Source: Carposina sasakii
Taxonomy: Eukaryota; Arthropoda; Insecta; Lepidoptera; Carposinidae
Assembly: GCA_014607495.2 (NCBI GenBank)
Contig: CP053156.1
Span: 13,950,001 to 14,014,000, forward strand
Direction of reading: 5' to 3'
Length of the DNA: 64,000 nt
Made by a program: the position numbers and the translations under genes. Shown piece after piece: positions 1 through 9,784 of this stretch; position 1 is the stretch's first letter, and every line of letters starts with the position of its first letter. Below the pieces are notes generated by a model, which worked only from the letters and a program-made list of their open reading frames with translations, had not been told where the DNA came from and did not search any database.

Positions 1-45
1 AGGGTCAGTGGAGGGTGTAGGGCCCGGTGGTGGGCGCACCCATAG
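1..45 (+). repeat. edge fragment of a foldback element
   Basis: The first bases match, with several substitutions, one arm of the foldback element at 25343-25572: both carry GAGGGTGTAGGGCCCGGTGG-like sequence (here GTAGGGCCCGGTGG followed by GCGCACCC). The rest of the copy lies outside the window. Class of element unknown. Confidence 0.55.
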
Positions 46-874
46 TGAATTAATATCTTTTTATCATCACAAATCTTATTTATATTTTTAAATTTTGTTA
101 ACTGTAAATATACAGAATATACAGAACTCTTTGGTGACTGAGTGACAGAAGACAAATAGCTGAAACTACGGAACATAGTAAGCTGAATACGGAACATAAA
201 AAGAGGTAATATGTTAAGGCAGTAAAAATAGTCCATTAGTAAAACCTACCCACAAAACTTAACTTATACCTAAGTTTCTGTTTAGTTTGAATTTCATCTA
301 ATATAATCTGGTAATACACACCGTATAGCACAAATACACCAGATAGATAGATACACTTAAATAAAAGTAAGTGCATTGAAATAAGACAAAACATATCAAC
401 CACAAGTATAAGAAAAAGTGGAACTAGGTCAGCGACAACAGAGATGTAGCCTATGCTATTTCTATGCTAATTCGATTCGCTTGCCAGCTCTAATGAGTTG
501 TATCTGATTCACACCGGATTAAACCGGTTTGGCTGAAGCTGAAGGCTGTAATACAGGAAGTAAGCGACGAAAGACGAACGTGGAGAAATTTTGAAAGGCT
601 GACTTTGATTCTGAATTGAAAATCACAGAAAAGTTTGAGCGCAAAATTAAACTTTGTTATCATTTTATAAAAGCTTGGCAATTTACATCCGGTATATGTA
701 GGGATGGGTAAGCGTATAGGTATATATTTTTAAGCGTAAAGGAATAATCACCAACATAACACTTATCTAGTTCAATTTGGAATATAAAAATACAAAGGTA
801 TTTAAAAGTCTAAAATAGATTCAAACCAACAAATCAACTTTAGAATATAACGTGAACTTATACGTCGGTTACTC
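46..874. other. AT-rich DNA, nothing recognised
   Basis: No coding region, RNA gene or repeat shared with the rest of the window is visible. Short open frames here lack protein-like composition. Confidence 0.5.
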
Positions 875-1054
875 ATCATCATCTTCCTGACCTTATCCTA
901 TTATTTATGTCTACCTGCCTGCCTGACGCCAACCCTTCTCGAGTATACCTCGGGAACTGTGATTGGGATCGAACTTAAGCCTTTCGATTGGCGCCGCCTC
1001 CTAAAGGCGCACGTCTTAACCACCGAGCTATCACCTAGCATTTTCGAAACTCCT
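875..1054 (-). repeat. tRNA-derived SINE (family A)
   Basis: Read on the minus strand this starts with a tRNA-like head: an A-box-like TAGCTCGGTGGTTAAGACG and a B-box GTTCGATCCC (about 960-1037). A body follows ending in GAGAAGGGTTGGCGTCAGG and a (GAT)n tail near 866-880. Related pieces occur at 24330-24475, 36305-36365 and 43473-43570. SINEs are copied by LINE reverse transcriptase; the A and B boxes are the internal Pol III promoter. The tRNA folding is degraded, so it is not a tRNA gene. Confidence 0.65.
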
Positions 1055-1062
1055 ATTGCCAT

Positions 1063-1327
1063 TACTCCTAAGCCGCGTGGTGCCGGCAGAGTAGAGTTTG
1101 CACCACCCCATGCCTGCCCGTGGGTATCGTACGAGGCGATTAAGGGTTTCCAGGAGGCGGGCAGTAGCGCCTCCTGTGCTAACAATATTGTCCGTGAATC
1201 ACACTGCGGTCACCAACCCGCCGGCCCAGCGTGGTGACTATGGGCAAATACCCCCCATGGTAGTCTTGTGGCGTGCCCTGGGGGAGGCCTACGTCCAGCA
1301 GTGGACTACAATAGGCTGATGATGATG
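1063..1327 (+). repeat. RTE-tailed non-autonomous LINE/SINE fragment
   Basis: The 3' end GGGGGAGGCCTACGTCCAGC encodes the residues GEAYVQQW in one frame, the usual carboxy-terminal signature of RTE-type LINE ORF2, and is followed by (GAT)n. At least seven other copies of this family occur in the window (20549, 23057, 26602, 36752, 39138, 50050, 53459). An 8-bp direct repeat ATTGCCAT at 1055-1062 and 1328-1335 may be the target-site duplication. The upstream part is not coding, so this is a parasite of RTE machinery or a decayed 3' end. Confidence 0.65.
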
Positions 1328-1335
1328 ATTGCCAT

Positions 1336-1913
1336 AAACTTGGCGTTTGTTTTACAGCCGACTGCTTTCCTCTATCGTAATAATATCGGTTGTTATGCAG
1401 CCAATAAAAACCGATTAATTTCAAACCCCAGGTTATCGTATCAACAATCGATTGGGATCCATTTCTATTCTCGATTCCATTGCCTATGGAACGCCTACAT
1501 TAATACCAGTACAATAGACACAGCAATTCCTAATACTACAAGGTTTCAATTCGCAGTCGCACTATCATCTGATGCAACCTTTCCACATTCAATTTAAACT
1601 AAACCTAGCTTATAAGTTGGTTCGATAAGGTTCTGTTTGTGAGCTTAGAGTATCGGTGTTTGAAACCTTGTTGAAGTATAAGATACTGTTTCCTATTATC
1701 GATAAAGATAAGGCTTCTCCGATGGAATTAGATCGAATAAAGTAATATTAAGTTGTTCTCGACGCCTCTGTGGTACGATTTCTAGTTATTACTAAACTTC
1801 TAGAGATTTTAAAAGAAATTATTATGACTTTGTACCTAACATGAAATAGTTTTTTGCTTTTAGAAGTATGATAATAAAGCATTGTATAAAGATTATGGCC
1901 CAGATAGTTATTA
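1336..1913. other. no recognised feature
   Basis: AT-rich sequence between two repeats. No gene or repeated family seen. Confidence 0.5.
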
Positions 1914-1915
1914 TA

Positions 1916-2286
1916 CAGGGTGATTTTTGGTCGCCAACGTTCCCGAAAACTACGGAATCTCCTCATCATCACGATCATTTTTCTCCATGGAAGCATACCT
2001 GGGAGGTGTCTGGTTTCCAAAATATTAGGGTCCAAAGTTGAGTAAATAGACTGCGTTTTTCTGCATAAATGCACATAGACGCGCGTAGCAGGATTTTTTC
2101 ACGAAAAATAATTAATATCTGTCTATAAAAAAACTAACATAAACACTAGACACTATAAATTTCGCACGATCAAGGAATTTAAATTTAAAAAAAAAATTCC
2201 CAGCATTTTTTTTTGGCATAAACTTACTTTATTTCATGTATAGAATACGTACCCTTCGTTAAAGGTGGCCACAAAAAAACACCCTG
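1916..2286 (+). mobile_element. CAGGGTG mini-element, family B, copy 1
   Basis: Flanked by TA on both sides (1914-1915, 2287-2288) with termini CAGGGTG and CACCCTG. There is no coding capacity. The inside is shared with copies at 18525, 20728 (partial), 37986, 56073 (rearranged) and 59278. TA target duplication and short inverted termini are typical of mariner/Tc1-type non-autonomous elements (inference). This copy and 59278-59661 (opposite strand) differ at only about three positions over the first ~270 bases, so they are recent relative to each other. Confidence 0.75.
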
Positions 2287-2288
2287 TA

Positions 2289-3357
2289 TAATAGATAATA
2301 GACGCACTATTCATTATATTAGCTAGGTAGATTATTCATTTGCTGTAAGTGGGACTTAGTTACTTAATCTTACGTTGTAGCAAATGCATAGTGAAGATTC
2401 AAGTTAATATTAGCACACAGTTCATTCTGTTTATGTCAAAAAAGGAAGTGTGGTAATTTGAGACTTCAATCCACTTTCACCCATTTTCTGCAAGTAAGGC
2501 TTAGTTACTTGCCGTAGTAACTACTGTTATCTACTATACTCGTACCTATTAATGAAGTCTACTAACTCAGTAAAGCACATGAAGACAGTGCGTTACACGA
2601 ACGCAAGTATACGTAAAATGCTACGTTAAGTCGGCACATAGGAACCTTAAGGTATGGATTCAAGGAGCATATTGCCTTGTGTAATGAGCTGAGAAAGGAT
2701 GGAACTTAGTATACAGCAGTCAAATAATGTTCCGCGTAAATCGTAGACAACCTAGTTAATAGTGACGCAGGGCGGGTGGGGTAAGGTATAAGCTTTAACC
2801 TGCAGGATTTCAAATCTATTTAAAAAAAATTGGAGTATAATATTAGAAGTAAATTATACTCCGCCAGTGAAAATATTAGAAGCTTGATATATAATTTTAA
2901 ATTGAAAATTTTCATTTACAGTGGAGGTCCACATTTATCCCAATATTTTCCTGTTTTTATATACCTATAGAACAGCTGTGCGATTACGAAGAGAGTGGAG
3001 CGAAAGGGACCCCTTAGTTCCTTAGTTGACTCTTACGACAAGCATGGAAGAAGATGCAGCTGATGTATTGAAAACTCCGCATCAGCACAGAATATTAAGT
3101 CATATTAATTAATATGAATTATTTAATAAGCATAGTGATTTATTATTCTCTCCTAAGCTTATCACTTGCACCCTCCCATCACCCTCTCCGGCAGTTACGG
3201 GCGAGTTAGAGCGCGTATCGCAAGTTATTCGCCGCGATATCGCGCACTTATCGCGCTATAAACTTCGCTGATGTACGCGATGGAACACGCGCTAAGATTC
3301 ATTGTGTCTTGTAAACACGTTAGTACGTTAAGTCGGTGATTAACATGTTAAAACACA
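2289..3357. other. no gene; GC-rich patch near 3170-3300
   Basis: Mostly AT-rich. A CpG-containing patch at about 3170-3300 (several CGCG and ATCGCGC motifs) stands out from its surroundings. I see no open reading frame or splice signals that would make it an exon. Confidence 0.4.
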
Positions 3358-3359
3358 TA

Positions 3360-3475
3360 CAGGGTGCAACAGCAGTAGGGGTACAGCGAGTATGTTAAGC
3401 AAAATGCTATTAAAATTGCCCAATATATAGAACCTGTCCACAAAATTGAGCATGTTTATTTTCCCAGATAATTTA
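3360..3475 (+). mobile_element. CAGGGTG mini-element, family C, truncated
   Basis: Begins after TA with CAGGGTGCAACAG and continues with degraded sequence matching the left half of the complete family C element at 14830-15088 (shared landmarks: TATGTTAAGC, TATAGAACCT, AAATTGAG). The right half and terminus are missing. Confidence 0.6.
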
Positions 3476-3967
3476 TGAAGAATTCGTAAACAACTCAAGA
3501 ATGTCATTCTTACGACCACCTATGATGAATCTGATATCTCTAGAGCTCAAGTACGACATGCCGTTTAGGCTCTAGCTAGAGCGTGTCAAAGAAATAAACA
3601 AACATGCATACAATTCAAAAACGTGACCCTCCTTCTGGTTTCTCAAAATTAGCTAAAACTATTGTAATAGTTACAGAAAATTTGATTTTTGAGCGTAAAT
3701 AGTAGATCGACATTAGTCACGTGGCGAGTGCAGGTGAGCTTGGCTAGGCTCCAACGGGAATGATTTATTCTCTTTCAATCCAATCAATTAGACCAATATA
3801 TAGGCTAGTTTCGAAGATCGATACTCGTATTTTAATGGTAAAGCTAATGCGATTATTTACATATTTCTTTATAAAGAAATCACTTAATTATAGTTTATAA
3901 TTTTTTAATAATTCTATTGGATAAAGGACATAGGCATTCGTAAACGAAGTGCGGGCAATATCCAGTT
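3476..3967. other. no recognised feature
   Basis: Unique-looking AT-rich flank of the Gypsy insertion, ending in a (TA)n run that is split by the insertion and resumes at 9281. Confidence 0.5.
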
Positions 3968-3979
3968 ATTATATATATA

Positions 3980-4342
3980 TGTCGGCGAAAATAATAAAAG
4001 AGGAGCTGATTTGACACCTAAGAGGCACAACGCGTGTTTGGTGGCGCTGAAGTCGCAAGCGTGTGCGCTGGCGTCGCAAACACGTGTTCACGAAACGTCG
4101 GAGCAGATTTTCCCGCCAGGCAGCAGTGCGCGTTAGACAGCCGTCCGGGACATAAGTCGATACTCCGGCGGATCGTTTGCCTCCTTATCTATTTACTGCA
4201 TTTAGTGTTTTGTTTTGTTTCTTTACATTAAATTCTTGTTTATTTCGTAACTGTGTTAATTACTGTGAGTTACCCCCATTATACCGCCTAGCTTGAGTCG
4301 AAATATAACCATTCTAACCTGATAGACTGTTATTTTCCGACA
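3980..4342 (+). repeat. 5' LTR
   Basis: 363 bp with 6-bp inverted ends TGTCGG/CCGACA. It matches the 3' LTR base for base as far as I could read. It should contain the element promoter and polyadenylation site, though I see no unambiguous TATA box; an AT-rich stretch lies at about 4185-4260. A 65-codon open frame inside (4034-4231) is repeated in the 3' LTR simply because the LTRs are identical, and is not credible as a gene. Confidence 0.96.
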
Positions 4343-4365
4343 TCAGAAGGTGGGATACTGGGACC
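4343..4365 (+). other. candidate primer-binding site (tRNA-Leu-like, offset)
   Basis: Immediately after the 5' LTR the sequence TCAGAAGGTGGGAT resembles, with one extra G, the complement of the acceptor/T-stem of eukaryotic tRNA-Leu (TCAGAAGTGGGAT, recalled knowledge). The usual TGG complementary to the tRNA CCA end is absent next to the LTR. Priming would therefore use an internal position of the tRNA or a different tRNA. Only 61 bases separate the LTR from the gag start codon. Confidence 0.4.
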
Positions 4366-4403
4366 CGGAAGCCCTCTGAAATAGTGCGTCGAGTGTTTTA
4401 ATT

Positions 4404-7184
4404 ATGAGCGATTCCAATGTAACTGATCCTGAACGCGAAGTTACCGCGAATGCGAGCAACGTCGAAGGCGTGGGCGCAGGCGAGTCCGCCATGCTACTAC
4501 AGTTACTTCGTGGGCTGGCTAGTGCAGGGCAGGTGCCCGCGCCTGTGGCACTTATCAGGTTCGACCCAGATGACCCTGACGCTGACATCGAGGGCTGGTG
4601 CAAGATCAACGAGGTTATTGTAAGGCACAAGAAACTAAAAGGTACCGATTTATTATTACCGCTTATGCAAGCCCTGCGTGGACGAGCTGCCACATGTCTA
4701 ACCAAGATACAGCCTGAATCTATAACGTGGGAAAATGTGCAGAACACTCTAATCGCGAGATTTGCAAAGCCAATGCTTATGCAAGATTATTTTGACCGAG
4801 TAATTAAATTTAAATTGCTAGATAAAGAAACCGCCGCCGATGCAGGTGTGCGCCTTTGGCACTTGATTGAGACTATACCTAAGATTGAATTAGACGACGA
4901 GGTTACCACCGGTTTTGCAGTGTCTATTTTGTCAAATTGTGACCAAAGTCTACGACGTGAATTAAACTCGCATACTATTACTTCAAAAACGCAACTTTGT
5001 CGCATATTACGGGGAATATCTATTAAGCGCCCGAGTGAGGATACTATAACTTATATGGACAACAAACGTCCGCGCTTTAATATTCAGCGCCCAACATCTT
5101 CTACATTCTATGGTACATGCCACCGTTGTGGCGAGGTTGGCCACAAAATTATGAATTGTCCTCAAATACGTGGTGAAAGTTCACAGATTCGTAAACAACC
5201 CACATCCCGATTTACGTCATCACCGACCACGGCGGCAGCGCCCCCACACTTCGACGAGAGGCGACCCGTGACGTGCTACACGTGTGGAAAACAGGGGCAC
5301 GTTGCCAGCGTCTGCATGGCTGCTGCTGCCCTTCGCGAGGCCAACACGGCCGCAAAAAAGGAGGTTAAACTGTGCAGCAAGCGGGCAGTTACTGGTGAGC
5401 TACATGTTGCAGGTATGAGTTGTCGCTTTCTATTTGACTCCGGTTCTGAGTGCTCTCTTATAAATAACACCCTCGCAGATAAAATAAATGGAGCCTTATT
5501 TTATGAGACTGTGATTTTGGTAGGTATAGGCAATACAGACATAAAATGCACTAAACAATTGAGATGCTCAGTTAATGTTCAAGGTTTAACTTTAAAGATT
5601 CTATTTCATGTTGTTGATGATTGTAACTTGATTGAACCCGTCCTTCTCGGCCGTGATATAATCGATATGGGGGTACACGTCGAACTCGGTGTTAACGGGA
5701 TAAGTTTATTTAAATCAAAGTTTTCTCAGTTTACATCTTGTATATTGCCAATGGAGTCTCAAGTAGATACGGATTTAGAGGGGGATACTAAAGATTCCTT
5801 GTTAGCATTGCTCAAATCGTACTCTGAATATTTTGTAGAAGGCACGCCAACAAGGCGTGTAACTACAGGAGAAATTAAAATAGACCTTGTCGACGCAAAT
5901 AAATTGGTACAAAGACGACCCTATAAATTATCGGCCAGTGAACAACAAATAGTAAAGGATAAGGTAGCTGAATTACTAGAGGCGGGTGTCATTCGTGAAA
6001 GTAACTCACCCTTTGCCAGTCCCATCTTGCTTGTCAAGAAAAAGGATGGCAGCGACCGCATGGTAGTAGATTATAGAGAGCTTAACTCAAACACGCGTAG
6101 TGACAACTATCCTTTACCACGAATCAGTGATCAGATAGACAGATTACATGGCGCTAATTTCTTTACCTCTCTCGATATGACGTCAGGCTTTCATTGTATT
6201 GGTGTTGAAACAGCTTCCATTGAGCGTACCGCATTTGTTACACCTAATGGGCAATACGAGTATCTCGCTATGCCCTTCGGTCTTAAAAATGCACCCTCGG
6301 TTTTCCAAAGATGCATTCAAAACGCTTTAAAAGACTGTGAATTTGCTCTTACTTATATCGATGATATCTGCATCCCTTCAGTTACCACGGAGCAGGGTTT
6401 AGAACGACTTAAGCAAGTTCTCGATGCACTTGCGAAGGCTGGGTTCTCTATAAACTTGAAAAAGTGTAAATTTCTAAAACGTGAAATATCTTATTTAGGG
6501 TATAAGGTAAAATCAGGTGAAATCAGACCAAATCCAAACAAGATACAAGCTTTGATAGAGATTCCAACTCCTCGTACGGCTACTCAAGTTCGCCAGTTTA
6601 TAGGGCTCGCATCTTATTTTAGACAGTTCGTACCTAACTTTTCAGTGCTTATGGCCCCTCTATACCCGCTTACGCAACACCATGGTAGTATCACGTGGAC
6701 AGCACAACATAGCGAAGTACATAAGCGTATAGTAGATATATTGACCTCTGAACCTGTGTTAGCAATATACGACCCGGATAGAAATATAGAGTTGCACACG
6801 GACGCGAGCGCACAAGGGTACGGGGCTATACTTATTCAGAGGCACGACCGTATGCAGCACGTTGTGGCCTACTATAGCCGGCGCACCACAGCCGCCGAGT
6901 CGCGTTACCACTCGTATGAGTTGGAGACTCTGGCGGTGGTGCGGGCTATAGAGCACTTCAGGCACTACTTATATGGTCGCCACTTTACAGTTCGTACAGA
7001 CTGCAACGCACTTAAGTCATCTAGCACGAAAAAGGATCTTACGCCACGTGTGCATAGGTGGTGGGCAATATTACAGAGCTATGATTTTAATGTAGAGTAC
7101 AGGCAGGGGCGTCATATGTCACATGTAGACTTTCTATCCAGAAATCCACTACCTCATCTAGATTCCGATAAACGACGACATTAA
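4404..7184 (+). CDS. gag-pol: Gag-Pro-RT-RNase H polyprotein of the Gypsy element
   Basis: A single 926-residue frame. Residues 1-230 are a capsid-like Gag. Two CCHC zinc knuckles (CX2CX4HX4C) lie at 239-252 and 291-304. An aspartic protease follows with the DSG catalytic motif at D345 and the LLGRD motif near 414-418. Reverse transcriptase spans about 500-720, with catalytic aspartates D591 (LDMTSGF) and the YIDD box at 651-654. RNase H spans about 795-920, with D800 in the HTDAS motif. The protein packages and copies the element RNA in cytoplasmic particles. Gag and Pol are fused without the usual frameshift between them. The start was chosen as the first ATG after the LTR, with stop codons upstream in frame. 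The frame ends TAA just after the RNase H tail, one base out of register with integrase. No other internal stops. Confidence 0.95.
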   Translation: MSDSNVTDPEREVTANASNVEGVGAGESAMLLQLLRGLASAGQVPAPVALIRFDPDDPDADIEGWCKINEVIVRHKKLKGTDLLLPLMQALRGRAATCLTKIQPESITWENVQNTLIARFAKPMLMQDYFDRVIKFKLLDKETAADAGVRLWHLIETIPKIELDDEVTTGFAVSILSNCDQSLRRELNSHTITSKTQLCRILRGISIKRPSEDTITYMDNKRPRFNIQRPTSSTFYGTCHRCGEVGHKIMNCPQIRGESSQIRKQPTSRFTSSPTTAAAPPHFDERRPVTCYTCGKQGHVASVCMAAAALREANTAAKKEVKLCSKRAVTGELHVAGMSCRFLFDSGSECSLINNTLADKINGALFYETVILVGIGNTDIKCTKQLRCSVNVQGLTLKILFHVVDDCNLIEPVLLGRDIIDMGVHVELGVNGISLFKSKFSQFTSCILPMESQVDTDLEGDTKDSLLALLKSYSEYFVEGTPTRRVTTGEIKIDLVDANKLVQRRPYKLSASEQQIVKDKVAELLEAGVIRESNSPFASPILLVKKKDGSDRMVVDYRELNSNTRSDNYPLPRISDQIDRLHGANFFTSLDMTSGFHCIGVETASIERTAFVTPNGQYEYLAMPFGLKNAPSVFQRCIQNALKDCEFALTYIDDICIPSVTTEQGLERLKQVLDALAKAGFSINLKKCKFLKREISYLGYKVKSGEIRPNPNKIQALIEIPTPRTATQVRQFIGLASYFRQFVPNFSVLMAPLYPLTQHHGSITWTAQHSEVHKRIVDILTSEPVLAIYDPDRNIELHTDASAQGYGAILIQRHDRMQHVVAYYSRRTTAAESRYHSYELETLAVVRAIEHFRHYLYGRHFTVRTDCNALKSSSTKKDLTPRVHRWWAILQSYDFNVEYRQGRHMSHVDFLSRNPLPHLDSDKRRH

Positions 7185-7185
7185 T

Positions 7186-8766
7186 GTGGTTACCAAAAGG
7201 GAGTTTCGCCTTTTAGGGTTGCAGCAAGAATGGCTAGCTGTAGAGCAACAACGGGATAGTGAGATAGTGGATATTATGGAAAAATGGAGAGTTGGCGATT
7301 TACCTCGGGAAATCGCCCAAACGTATGATATTAGAAAAGGCGTATTGTACCGAAAAGTGCAGCGTAACAAACGCACCAAGTGGCTACCTGTAGTGCCCCG
7401 GTCTTTGGTTTGGTCTCTTATAAGTCACGTACATTCAGAAGTTAAACATCTGGGCTACGATAAAACTCTTGATACATTATTTGACTTGTATTGGTTCGAT
7501 GGTATGGCTAGGGCAGTTAAAAAATTTGTAGATGCGTGTTTGGTCTGCAAAGCTTGCAAAGGAAATTCAGGTGCTCAGCCTATACAATTGCATTCTATAC
7601 CCAAGGTTACCATACCATGGCATACGATTCATATAGACCTAAGCGGGAAACTAAGCGGTAAAAGCTCTAAAAAGGAGTATGTGAGTGTAATTGTCGATGC
7701 TTTTACCAAATTTGTCCTATTACGGTTGACAGCAAGTTTAGACGCTAACAGTGCGATAGAATCATTAAAGGAGGCAATTAATTTGTTCGGAACTCCAAAA
7801 CGCGTTATTGCTGATCAGGGCCGGTGTTATGTAAGTAGCCATTTTCAAAAGTTTTGCTCCGAAAATAACATAGACCTCCATGTTATTGCGGTCGGGGCTA
7901 GCAGAGCTAATGGGCAGGTCGAAAGAGTGATGCAAACACTTAAGAATCTACTAACGATCACAGAAAATAGCTCGGATACAATATGGAGAGACGAACTTGG
8001 TGCCATTCAACTGGCATTGAACAGTACGAAGTGTAGGGTTACCGGTTACTCAGCAACGGAGCTAATGTTCGGTATCAAATCGCAGCCGTTAGGTATATCT
8101 AAGATAGCTTATTCAGATACGCCTTCTGAATGTAGAACTGATTTAGAAAAGGTCCGTAAAGAAGCATCTGGCAATATAGAACATGTAGCGAAATTAGACA
8201 CAGAACGTTTCAATAAAGGAAGAGCACTAGTAAAGCCGTTTAACGTGGGAAATTTCGTGTTTCTTAAATGTTGCGAACGTAATCAGACCAAGTTAGATAG
8301 AAAGTTTCGAGGGCCTTTTAAAGTTATCGGGGTATTAGAGAATGACCGCTATGAACTGCAACATGTAGATGGCTCAAATCGAAAGTACAAATATCCCCAT
8401 GAAAGCTTGCGAAGAGTTCCAGAAGGGCGCGAAGGGCTAACAGAAATGGCAGAGGCGCTATGTAACCAAGCGTTAGAGCAGGATGGGTCTGTGTCGGCGG
8501 ACAGTGATATGGAAGTTAATGATACAGTTCCGGGTAGTTCGGCGGTGCTGACGTACCGCGAGACTGAGAATGGCGCAGTGGTCGTAAAACCAGCTGGCGC
8601 AGAATGCGATGATGGGTGCGATGGTGAAGGTACGTTATGTAGTACCTCGCTGCTGGCCGCAAGCCACTGGCTTGCCGAGCGCTATATGCGCTTCGGTCCC
8701 CAGTGTGTGGCGCGGAGCTGCAGTGAGTGCTATCAGCGACATATTGTGTTGGGTGTTGTGAGATAG
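7186..8766 (+). CDS. int: integrase of the Gypsy element (separate frame)
   Basis: 526 codons as counted from a GTG at 7186. The frame is open from 7162, after a TAG at 7159-7161, and overlaps the end of gag-pol by about 23 bases in the +1 register, so it is probably reached by frameshifting rather than by its own start. It has an HHCC zinc-binding domain (H83, H88, C118, C121) and the retroviral integrase triad D151, D210, E246 with the D-35-E spacing. A GPF motif lies at 376-378 in the carboxy-terminal DNA-binding module. The last ~110 residues are low-complexity, acidic and poorly conserved in appearance. It inserts the double-stranded DNA copy into host chromatin. The one-base offset could be programmed, a disabling mutation or an assembly error; the catalytic residues are all present. 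Confidence 0.92.
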   Translation: MVTKREFRLLGLQQEWLAVEQQRDSEIVDIMEKWRVGDLPREIAQTYDIRKGVLYRKVQRNKRTKWLPVVPRSLVWSLISHVHSEVKHLGYDKTLDTLFDLYWFDGMARAVKKFVDACLVCKACKGNSGAQPIQLHSIPKVTIPWHTIHIDLSGKLSGKSSKKEYVSVIVDAFTKFVLLRLTASLDANSAIESLKEAINLFGTPKRVIADQGRCYVSSHFQKFCSENNIDLHVIAVGASRANGQVERVMQTLKNLLTITENSSDTIWRDELGAIQLALNSTKCRVTGYSATELMFGIKSQPLGISKIAYSDTPSECRTDLEKVRKEASGNIEHVAKLDTERFNKGRALVKPFNVGNFVFLKCCERNQTKLDRKFRGPFKVIGVLENDRYELQHVDGSNRKYKYPHESLRRVPEGREGLTEMAEALCNQALEQDGSVSADSDMEVNDTVPGSSAVLTYRETENGAVVVKPAGAECDDGCDGEGTLCSTSLLAASHWLAERYMRFGPQCVARSCSECYQRHIVLGVVR

Positions 8767-8917
8767 AGACTGAGAATGTTAATCGTAGAGAGTTGAGTGC
8801 TTCTTGAGTGGACCTTCCTTTTCTTAGGTTGATAGTAAATTTGACTGTGATAGTTATGCCTGGCTTGTTGTTTTCAGATGAATAACGCACGAGGGCGTGC
8901 GTACGTCAGGAAGGCCG
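8767..8917 (+). other. 3' untranslated region with weak polypurine tract
   Basis: Between the integrase stop and the 3' LTR. The expected polypurine tract, the primer for plus-strand synthesis, is represented only by AGGAAGG at 8910-8914 and neighbours, separated from the LTR by CCG. This is short for the family, so the assignment is tentative. Confidence 0.4.
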
Positions 8918-9280
8918 TGTCGGCGAAAATAATAAAAGAGGAGCTGATTTGACACCTAAGAGGCACAACGCGTGTTTGGTGGCGCTGAAGTCGCAAGCGT
9001 GTGCGCTGGCGTCGCAAACACGTGTTCACGAAACGTCGGAGCAGATTTTCCCGCCAGGCAGCAGTGCGCGTTAGACAGCCGTCCGGGACATAAGTCGATA
9101 CTCCGGCGGATCGTTTGCCTCCTTATCTATTTACTGCATTTAGTGTTTTGTTTTGTTTCTTTACATTAAATTCTTGTTTATTTCGTAACTGTGTTAATTA
9201 CTGTGAGTTACCCCCATTATACCGCCTAGCTTGAGTCGAAATATAACCATTCTAACCTGATAGACTGTTATTTTCCGACA
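8918..9280 (+). repeat. 3' LTR
   Basis: 363 bp, TGTCGG to CCGACA. I find no difference from the 5' LTR. Followed directly by (TA)n, the continuation of the tract interrupted at 3979. Confidence 0.96.
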
Positions 9281-9424
9281 TATATATATATATAACAATA
9301 TAAGTTATGAGTGTGTCAATGTATTTTTATCTGTATTAGCCAGTAACTGTATCAGTTATATAGGCAGAAGAAATAATATATCTATCGGGCCAGAACTGAA
9401 CACAACTTGTTTTTGTTCTGTATA

Positions 9425-9535
9425 CAGGGAGTTTGTGACAGCCGGGCAAATATTGATACCATGACTTCAGACCATGATTCTGAGGCGGAAAACGCCGAAA
9501 AGTTTCCCAGGAAAATTCCAAAATTATCCGACATT
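9425..9535 (+). mobile_element. CAGGG-type mini-element fragment, family E
   Basis: After TA, CAGGGAGTTTGTGACAGCC begins a stretch that matches the fragment at 19688-19790 (shared: GTGACA, CTTCAG, CCATGAT, GGGAAA-like). Only the left end is preserved in both copies. Confidence 0.5.
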
Positions 9536-9784
9536 TTTTTTCATGTTTTCAGGAAAAATAGCGATGAGTCACACAATAAGCAATAAGCCCATTTAATTAG
9601 TCACAGGATCGCCCGATACGATTGGTCCGAAGAGCAAAGATTACTGATAATCAAATCGAAAATATATTTCCTGCGCGTAATAACACTACTGTCGTCTAAC
9701 TTAATACAGTGGTGCTTGTTCAGCATTTCAGTATTTGCCTGTCTGTCACCCACATCCTGTATGTAAGGCATGTCATATAAATAA

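Larger units (their letters stand above)
3980..9280 (+). mobile_element. full-length Ty3/Gypsy LTR retrotransposon
   Basis: 5301 bp bounded by two 363-bp LTRs starting TGTCGG and ending CCGACA. TATA precedes the element (3976-3979) and follows it (9281-9284), consistent with a 4-bp target duplication, though both sides lie in a (TA)n run so the length is ambiguous. Gene order gag, protease, RT, RNase H, integrase is the Ty3/Gypsy (Metaviridae) order; there is no envelope frame and no chromodomain. Apparently identical LTRs imply recent insertion. The only visible defect is a one-base offset between the RNase H and integrase frames. Confidence 0.97.

Noticed and set aside
4034..4231. 65-codon open frame in the 5' LTR, identical at 8972-9169
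   Set aside because: Repeated only because the LTRs are identical; no domain, and it lies in the transcription-control region of the element.
4343..5470. Minus-strand open frames (e.g. 4343-4747, 5276-5470)
   Set aside because: Antisense shadows of the gag-pol frame.
3980..9280. Endogenous retrovirus with envelope gene
   Set aside because: Only 151 bp separate the integrase stop from the 3' LTR; there is no env-sized frame.
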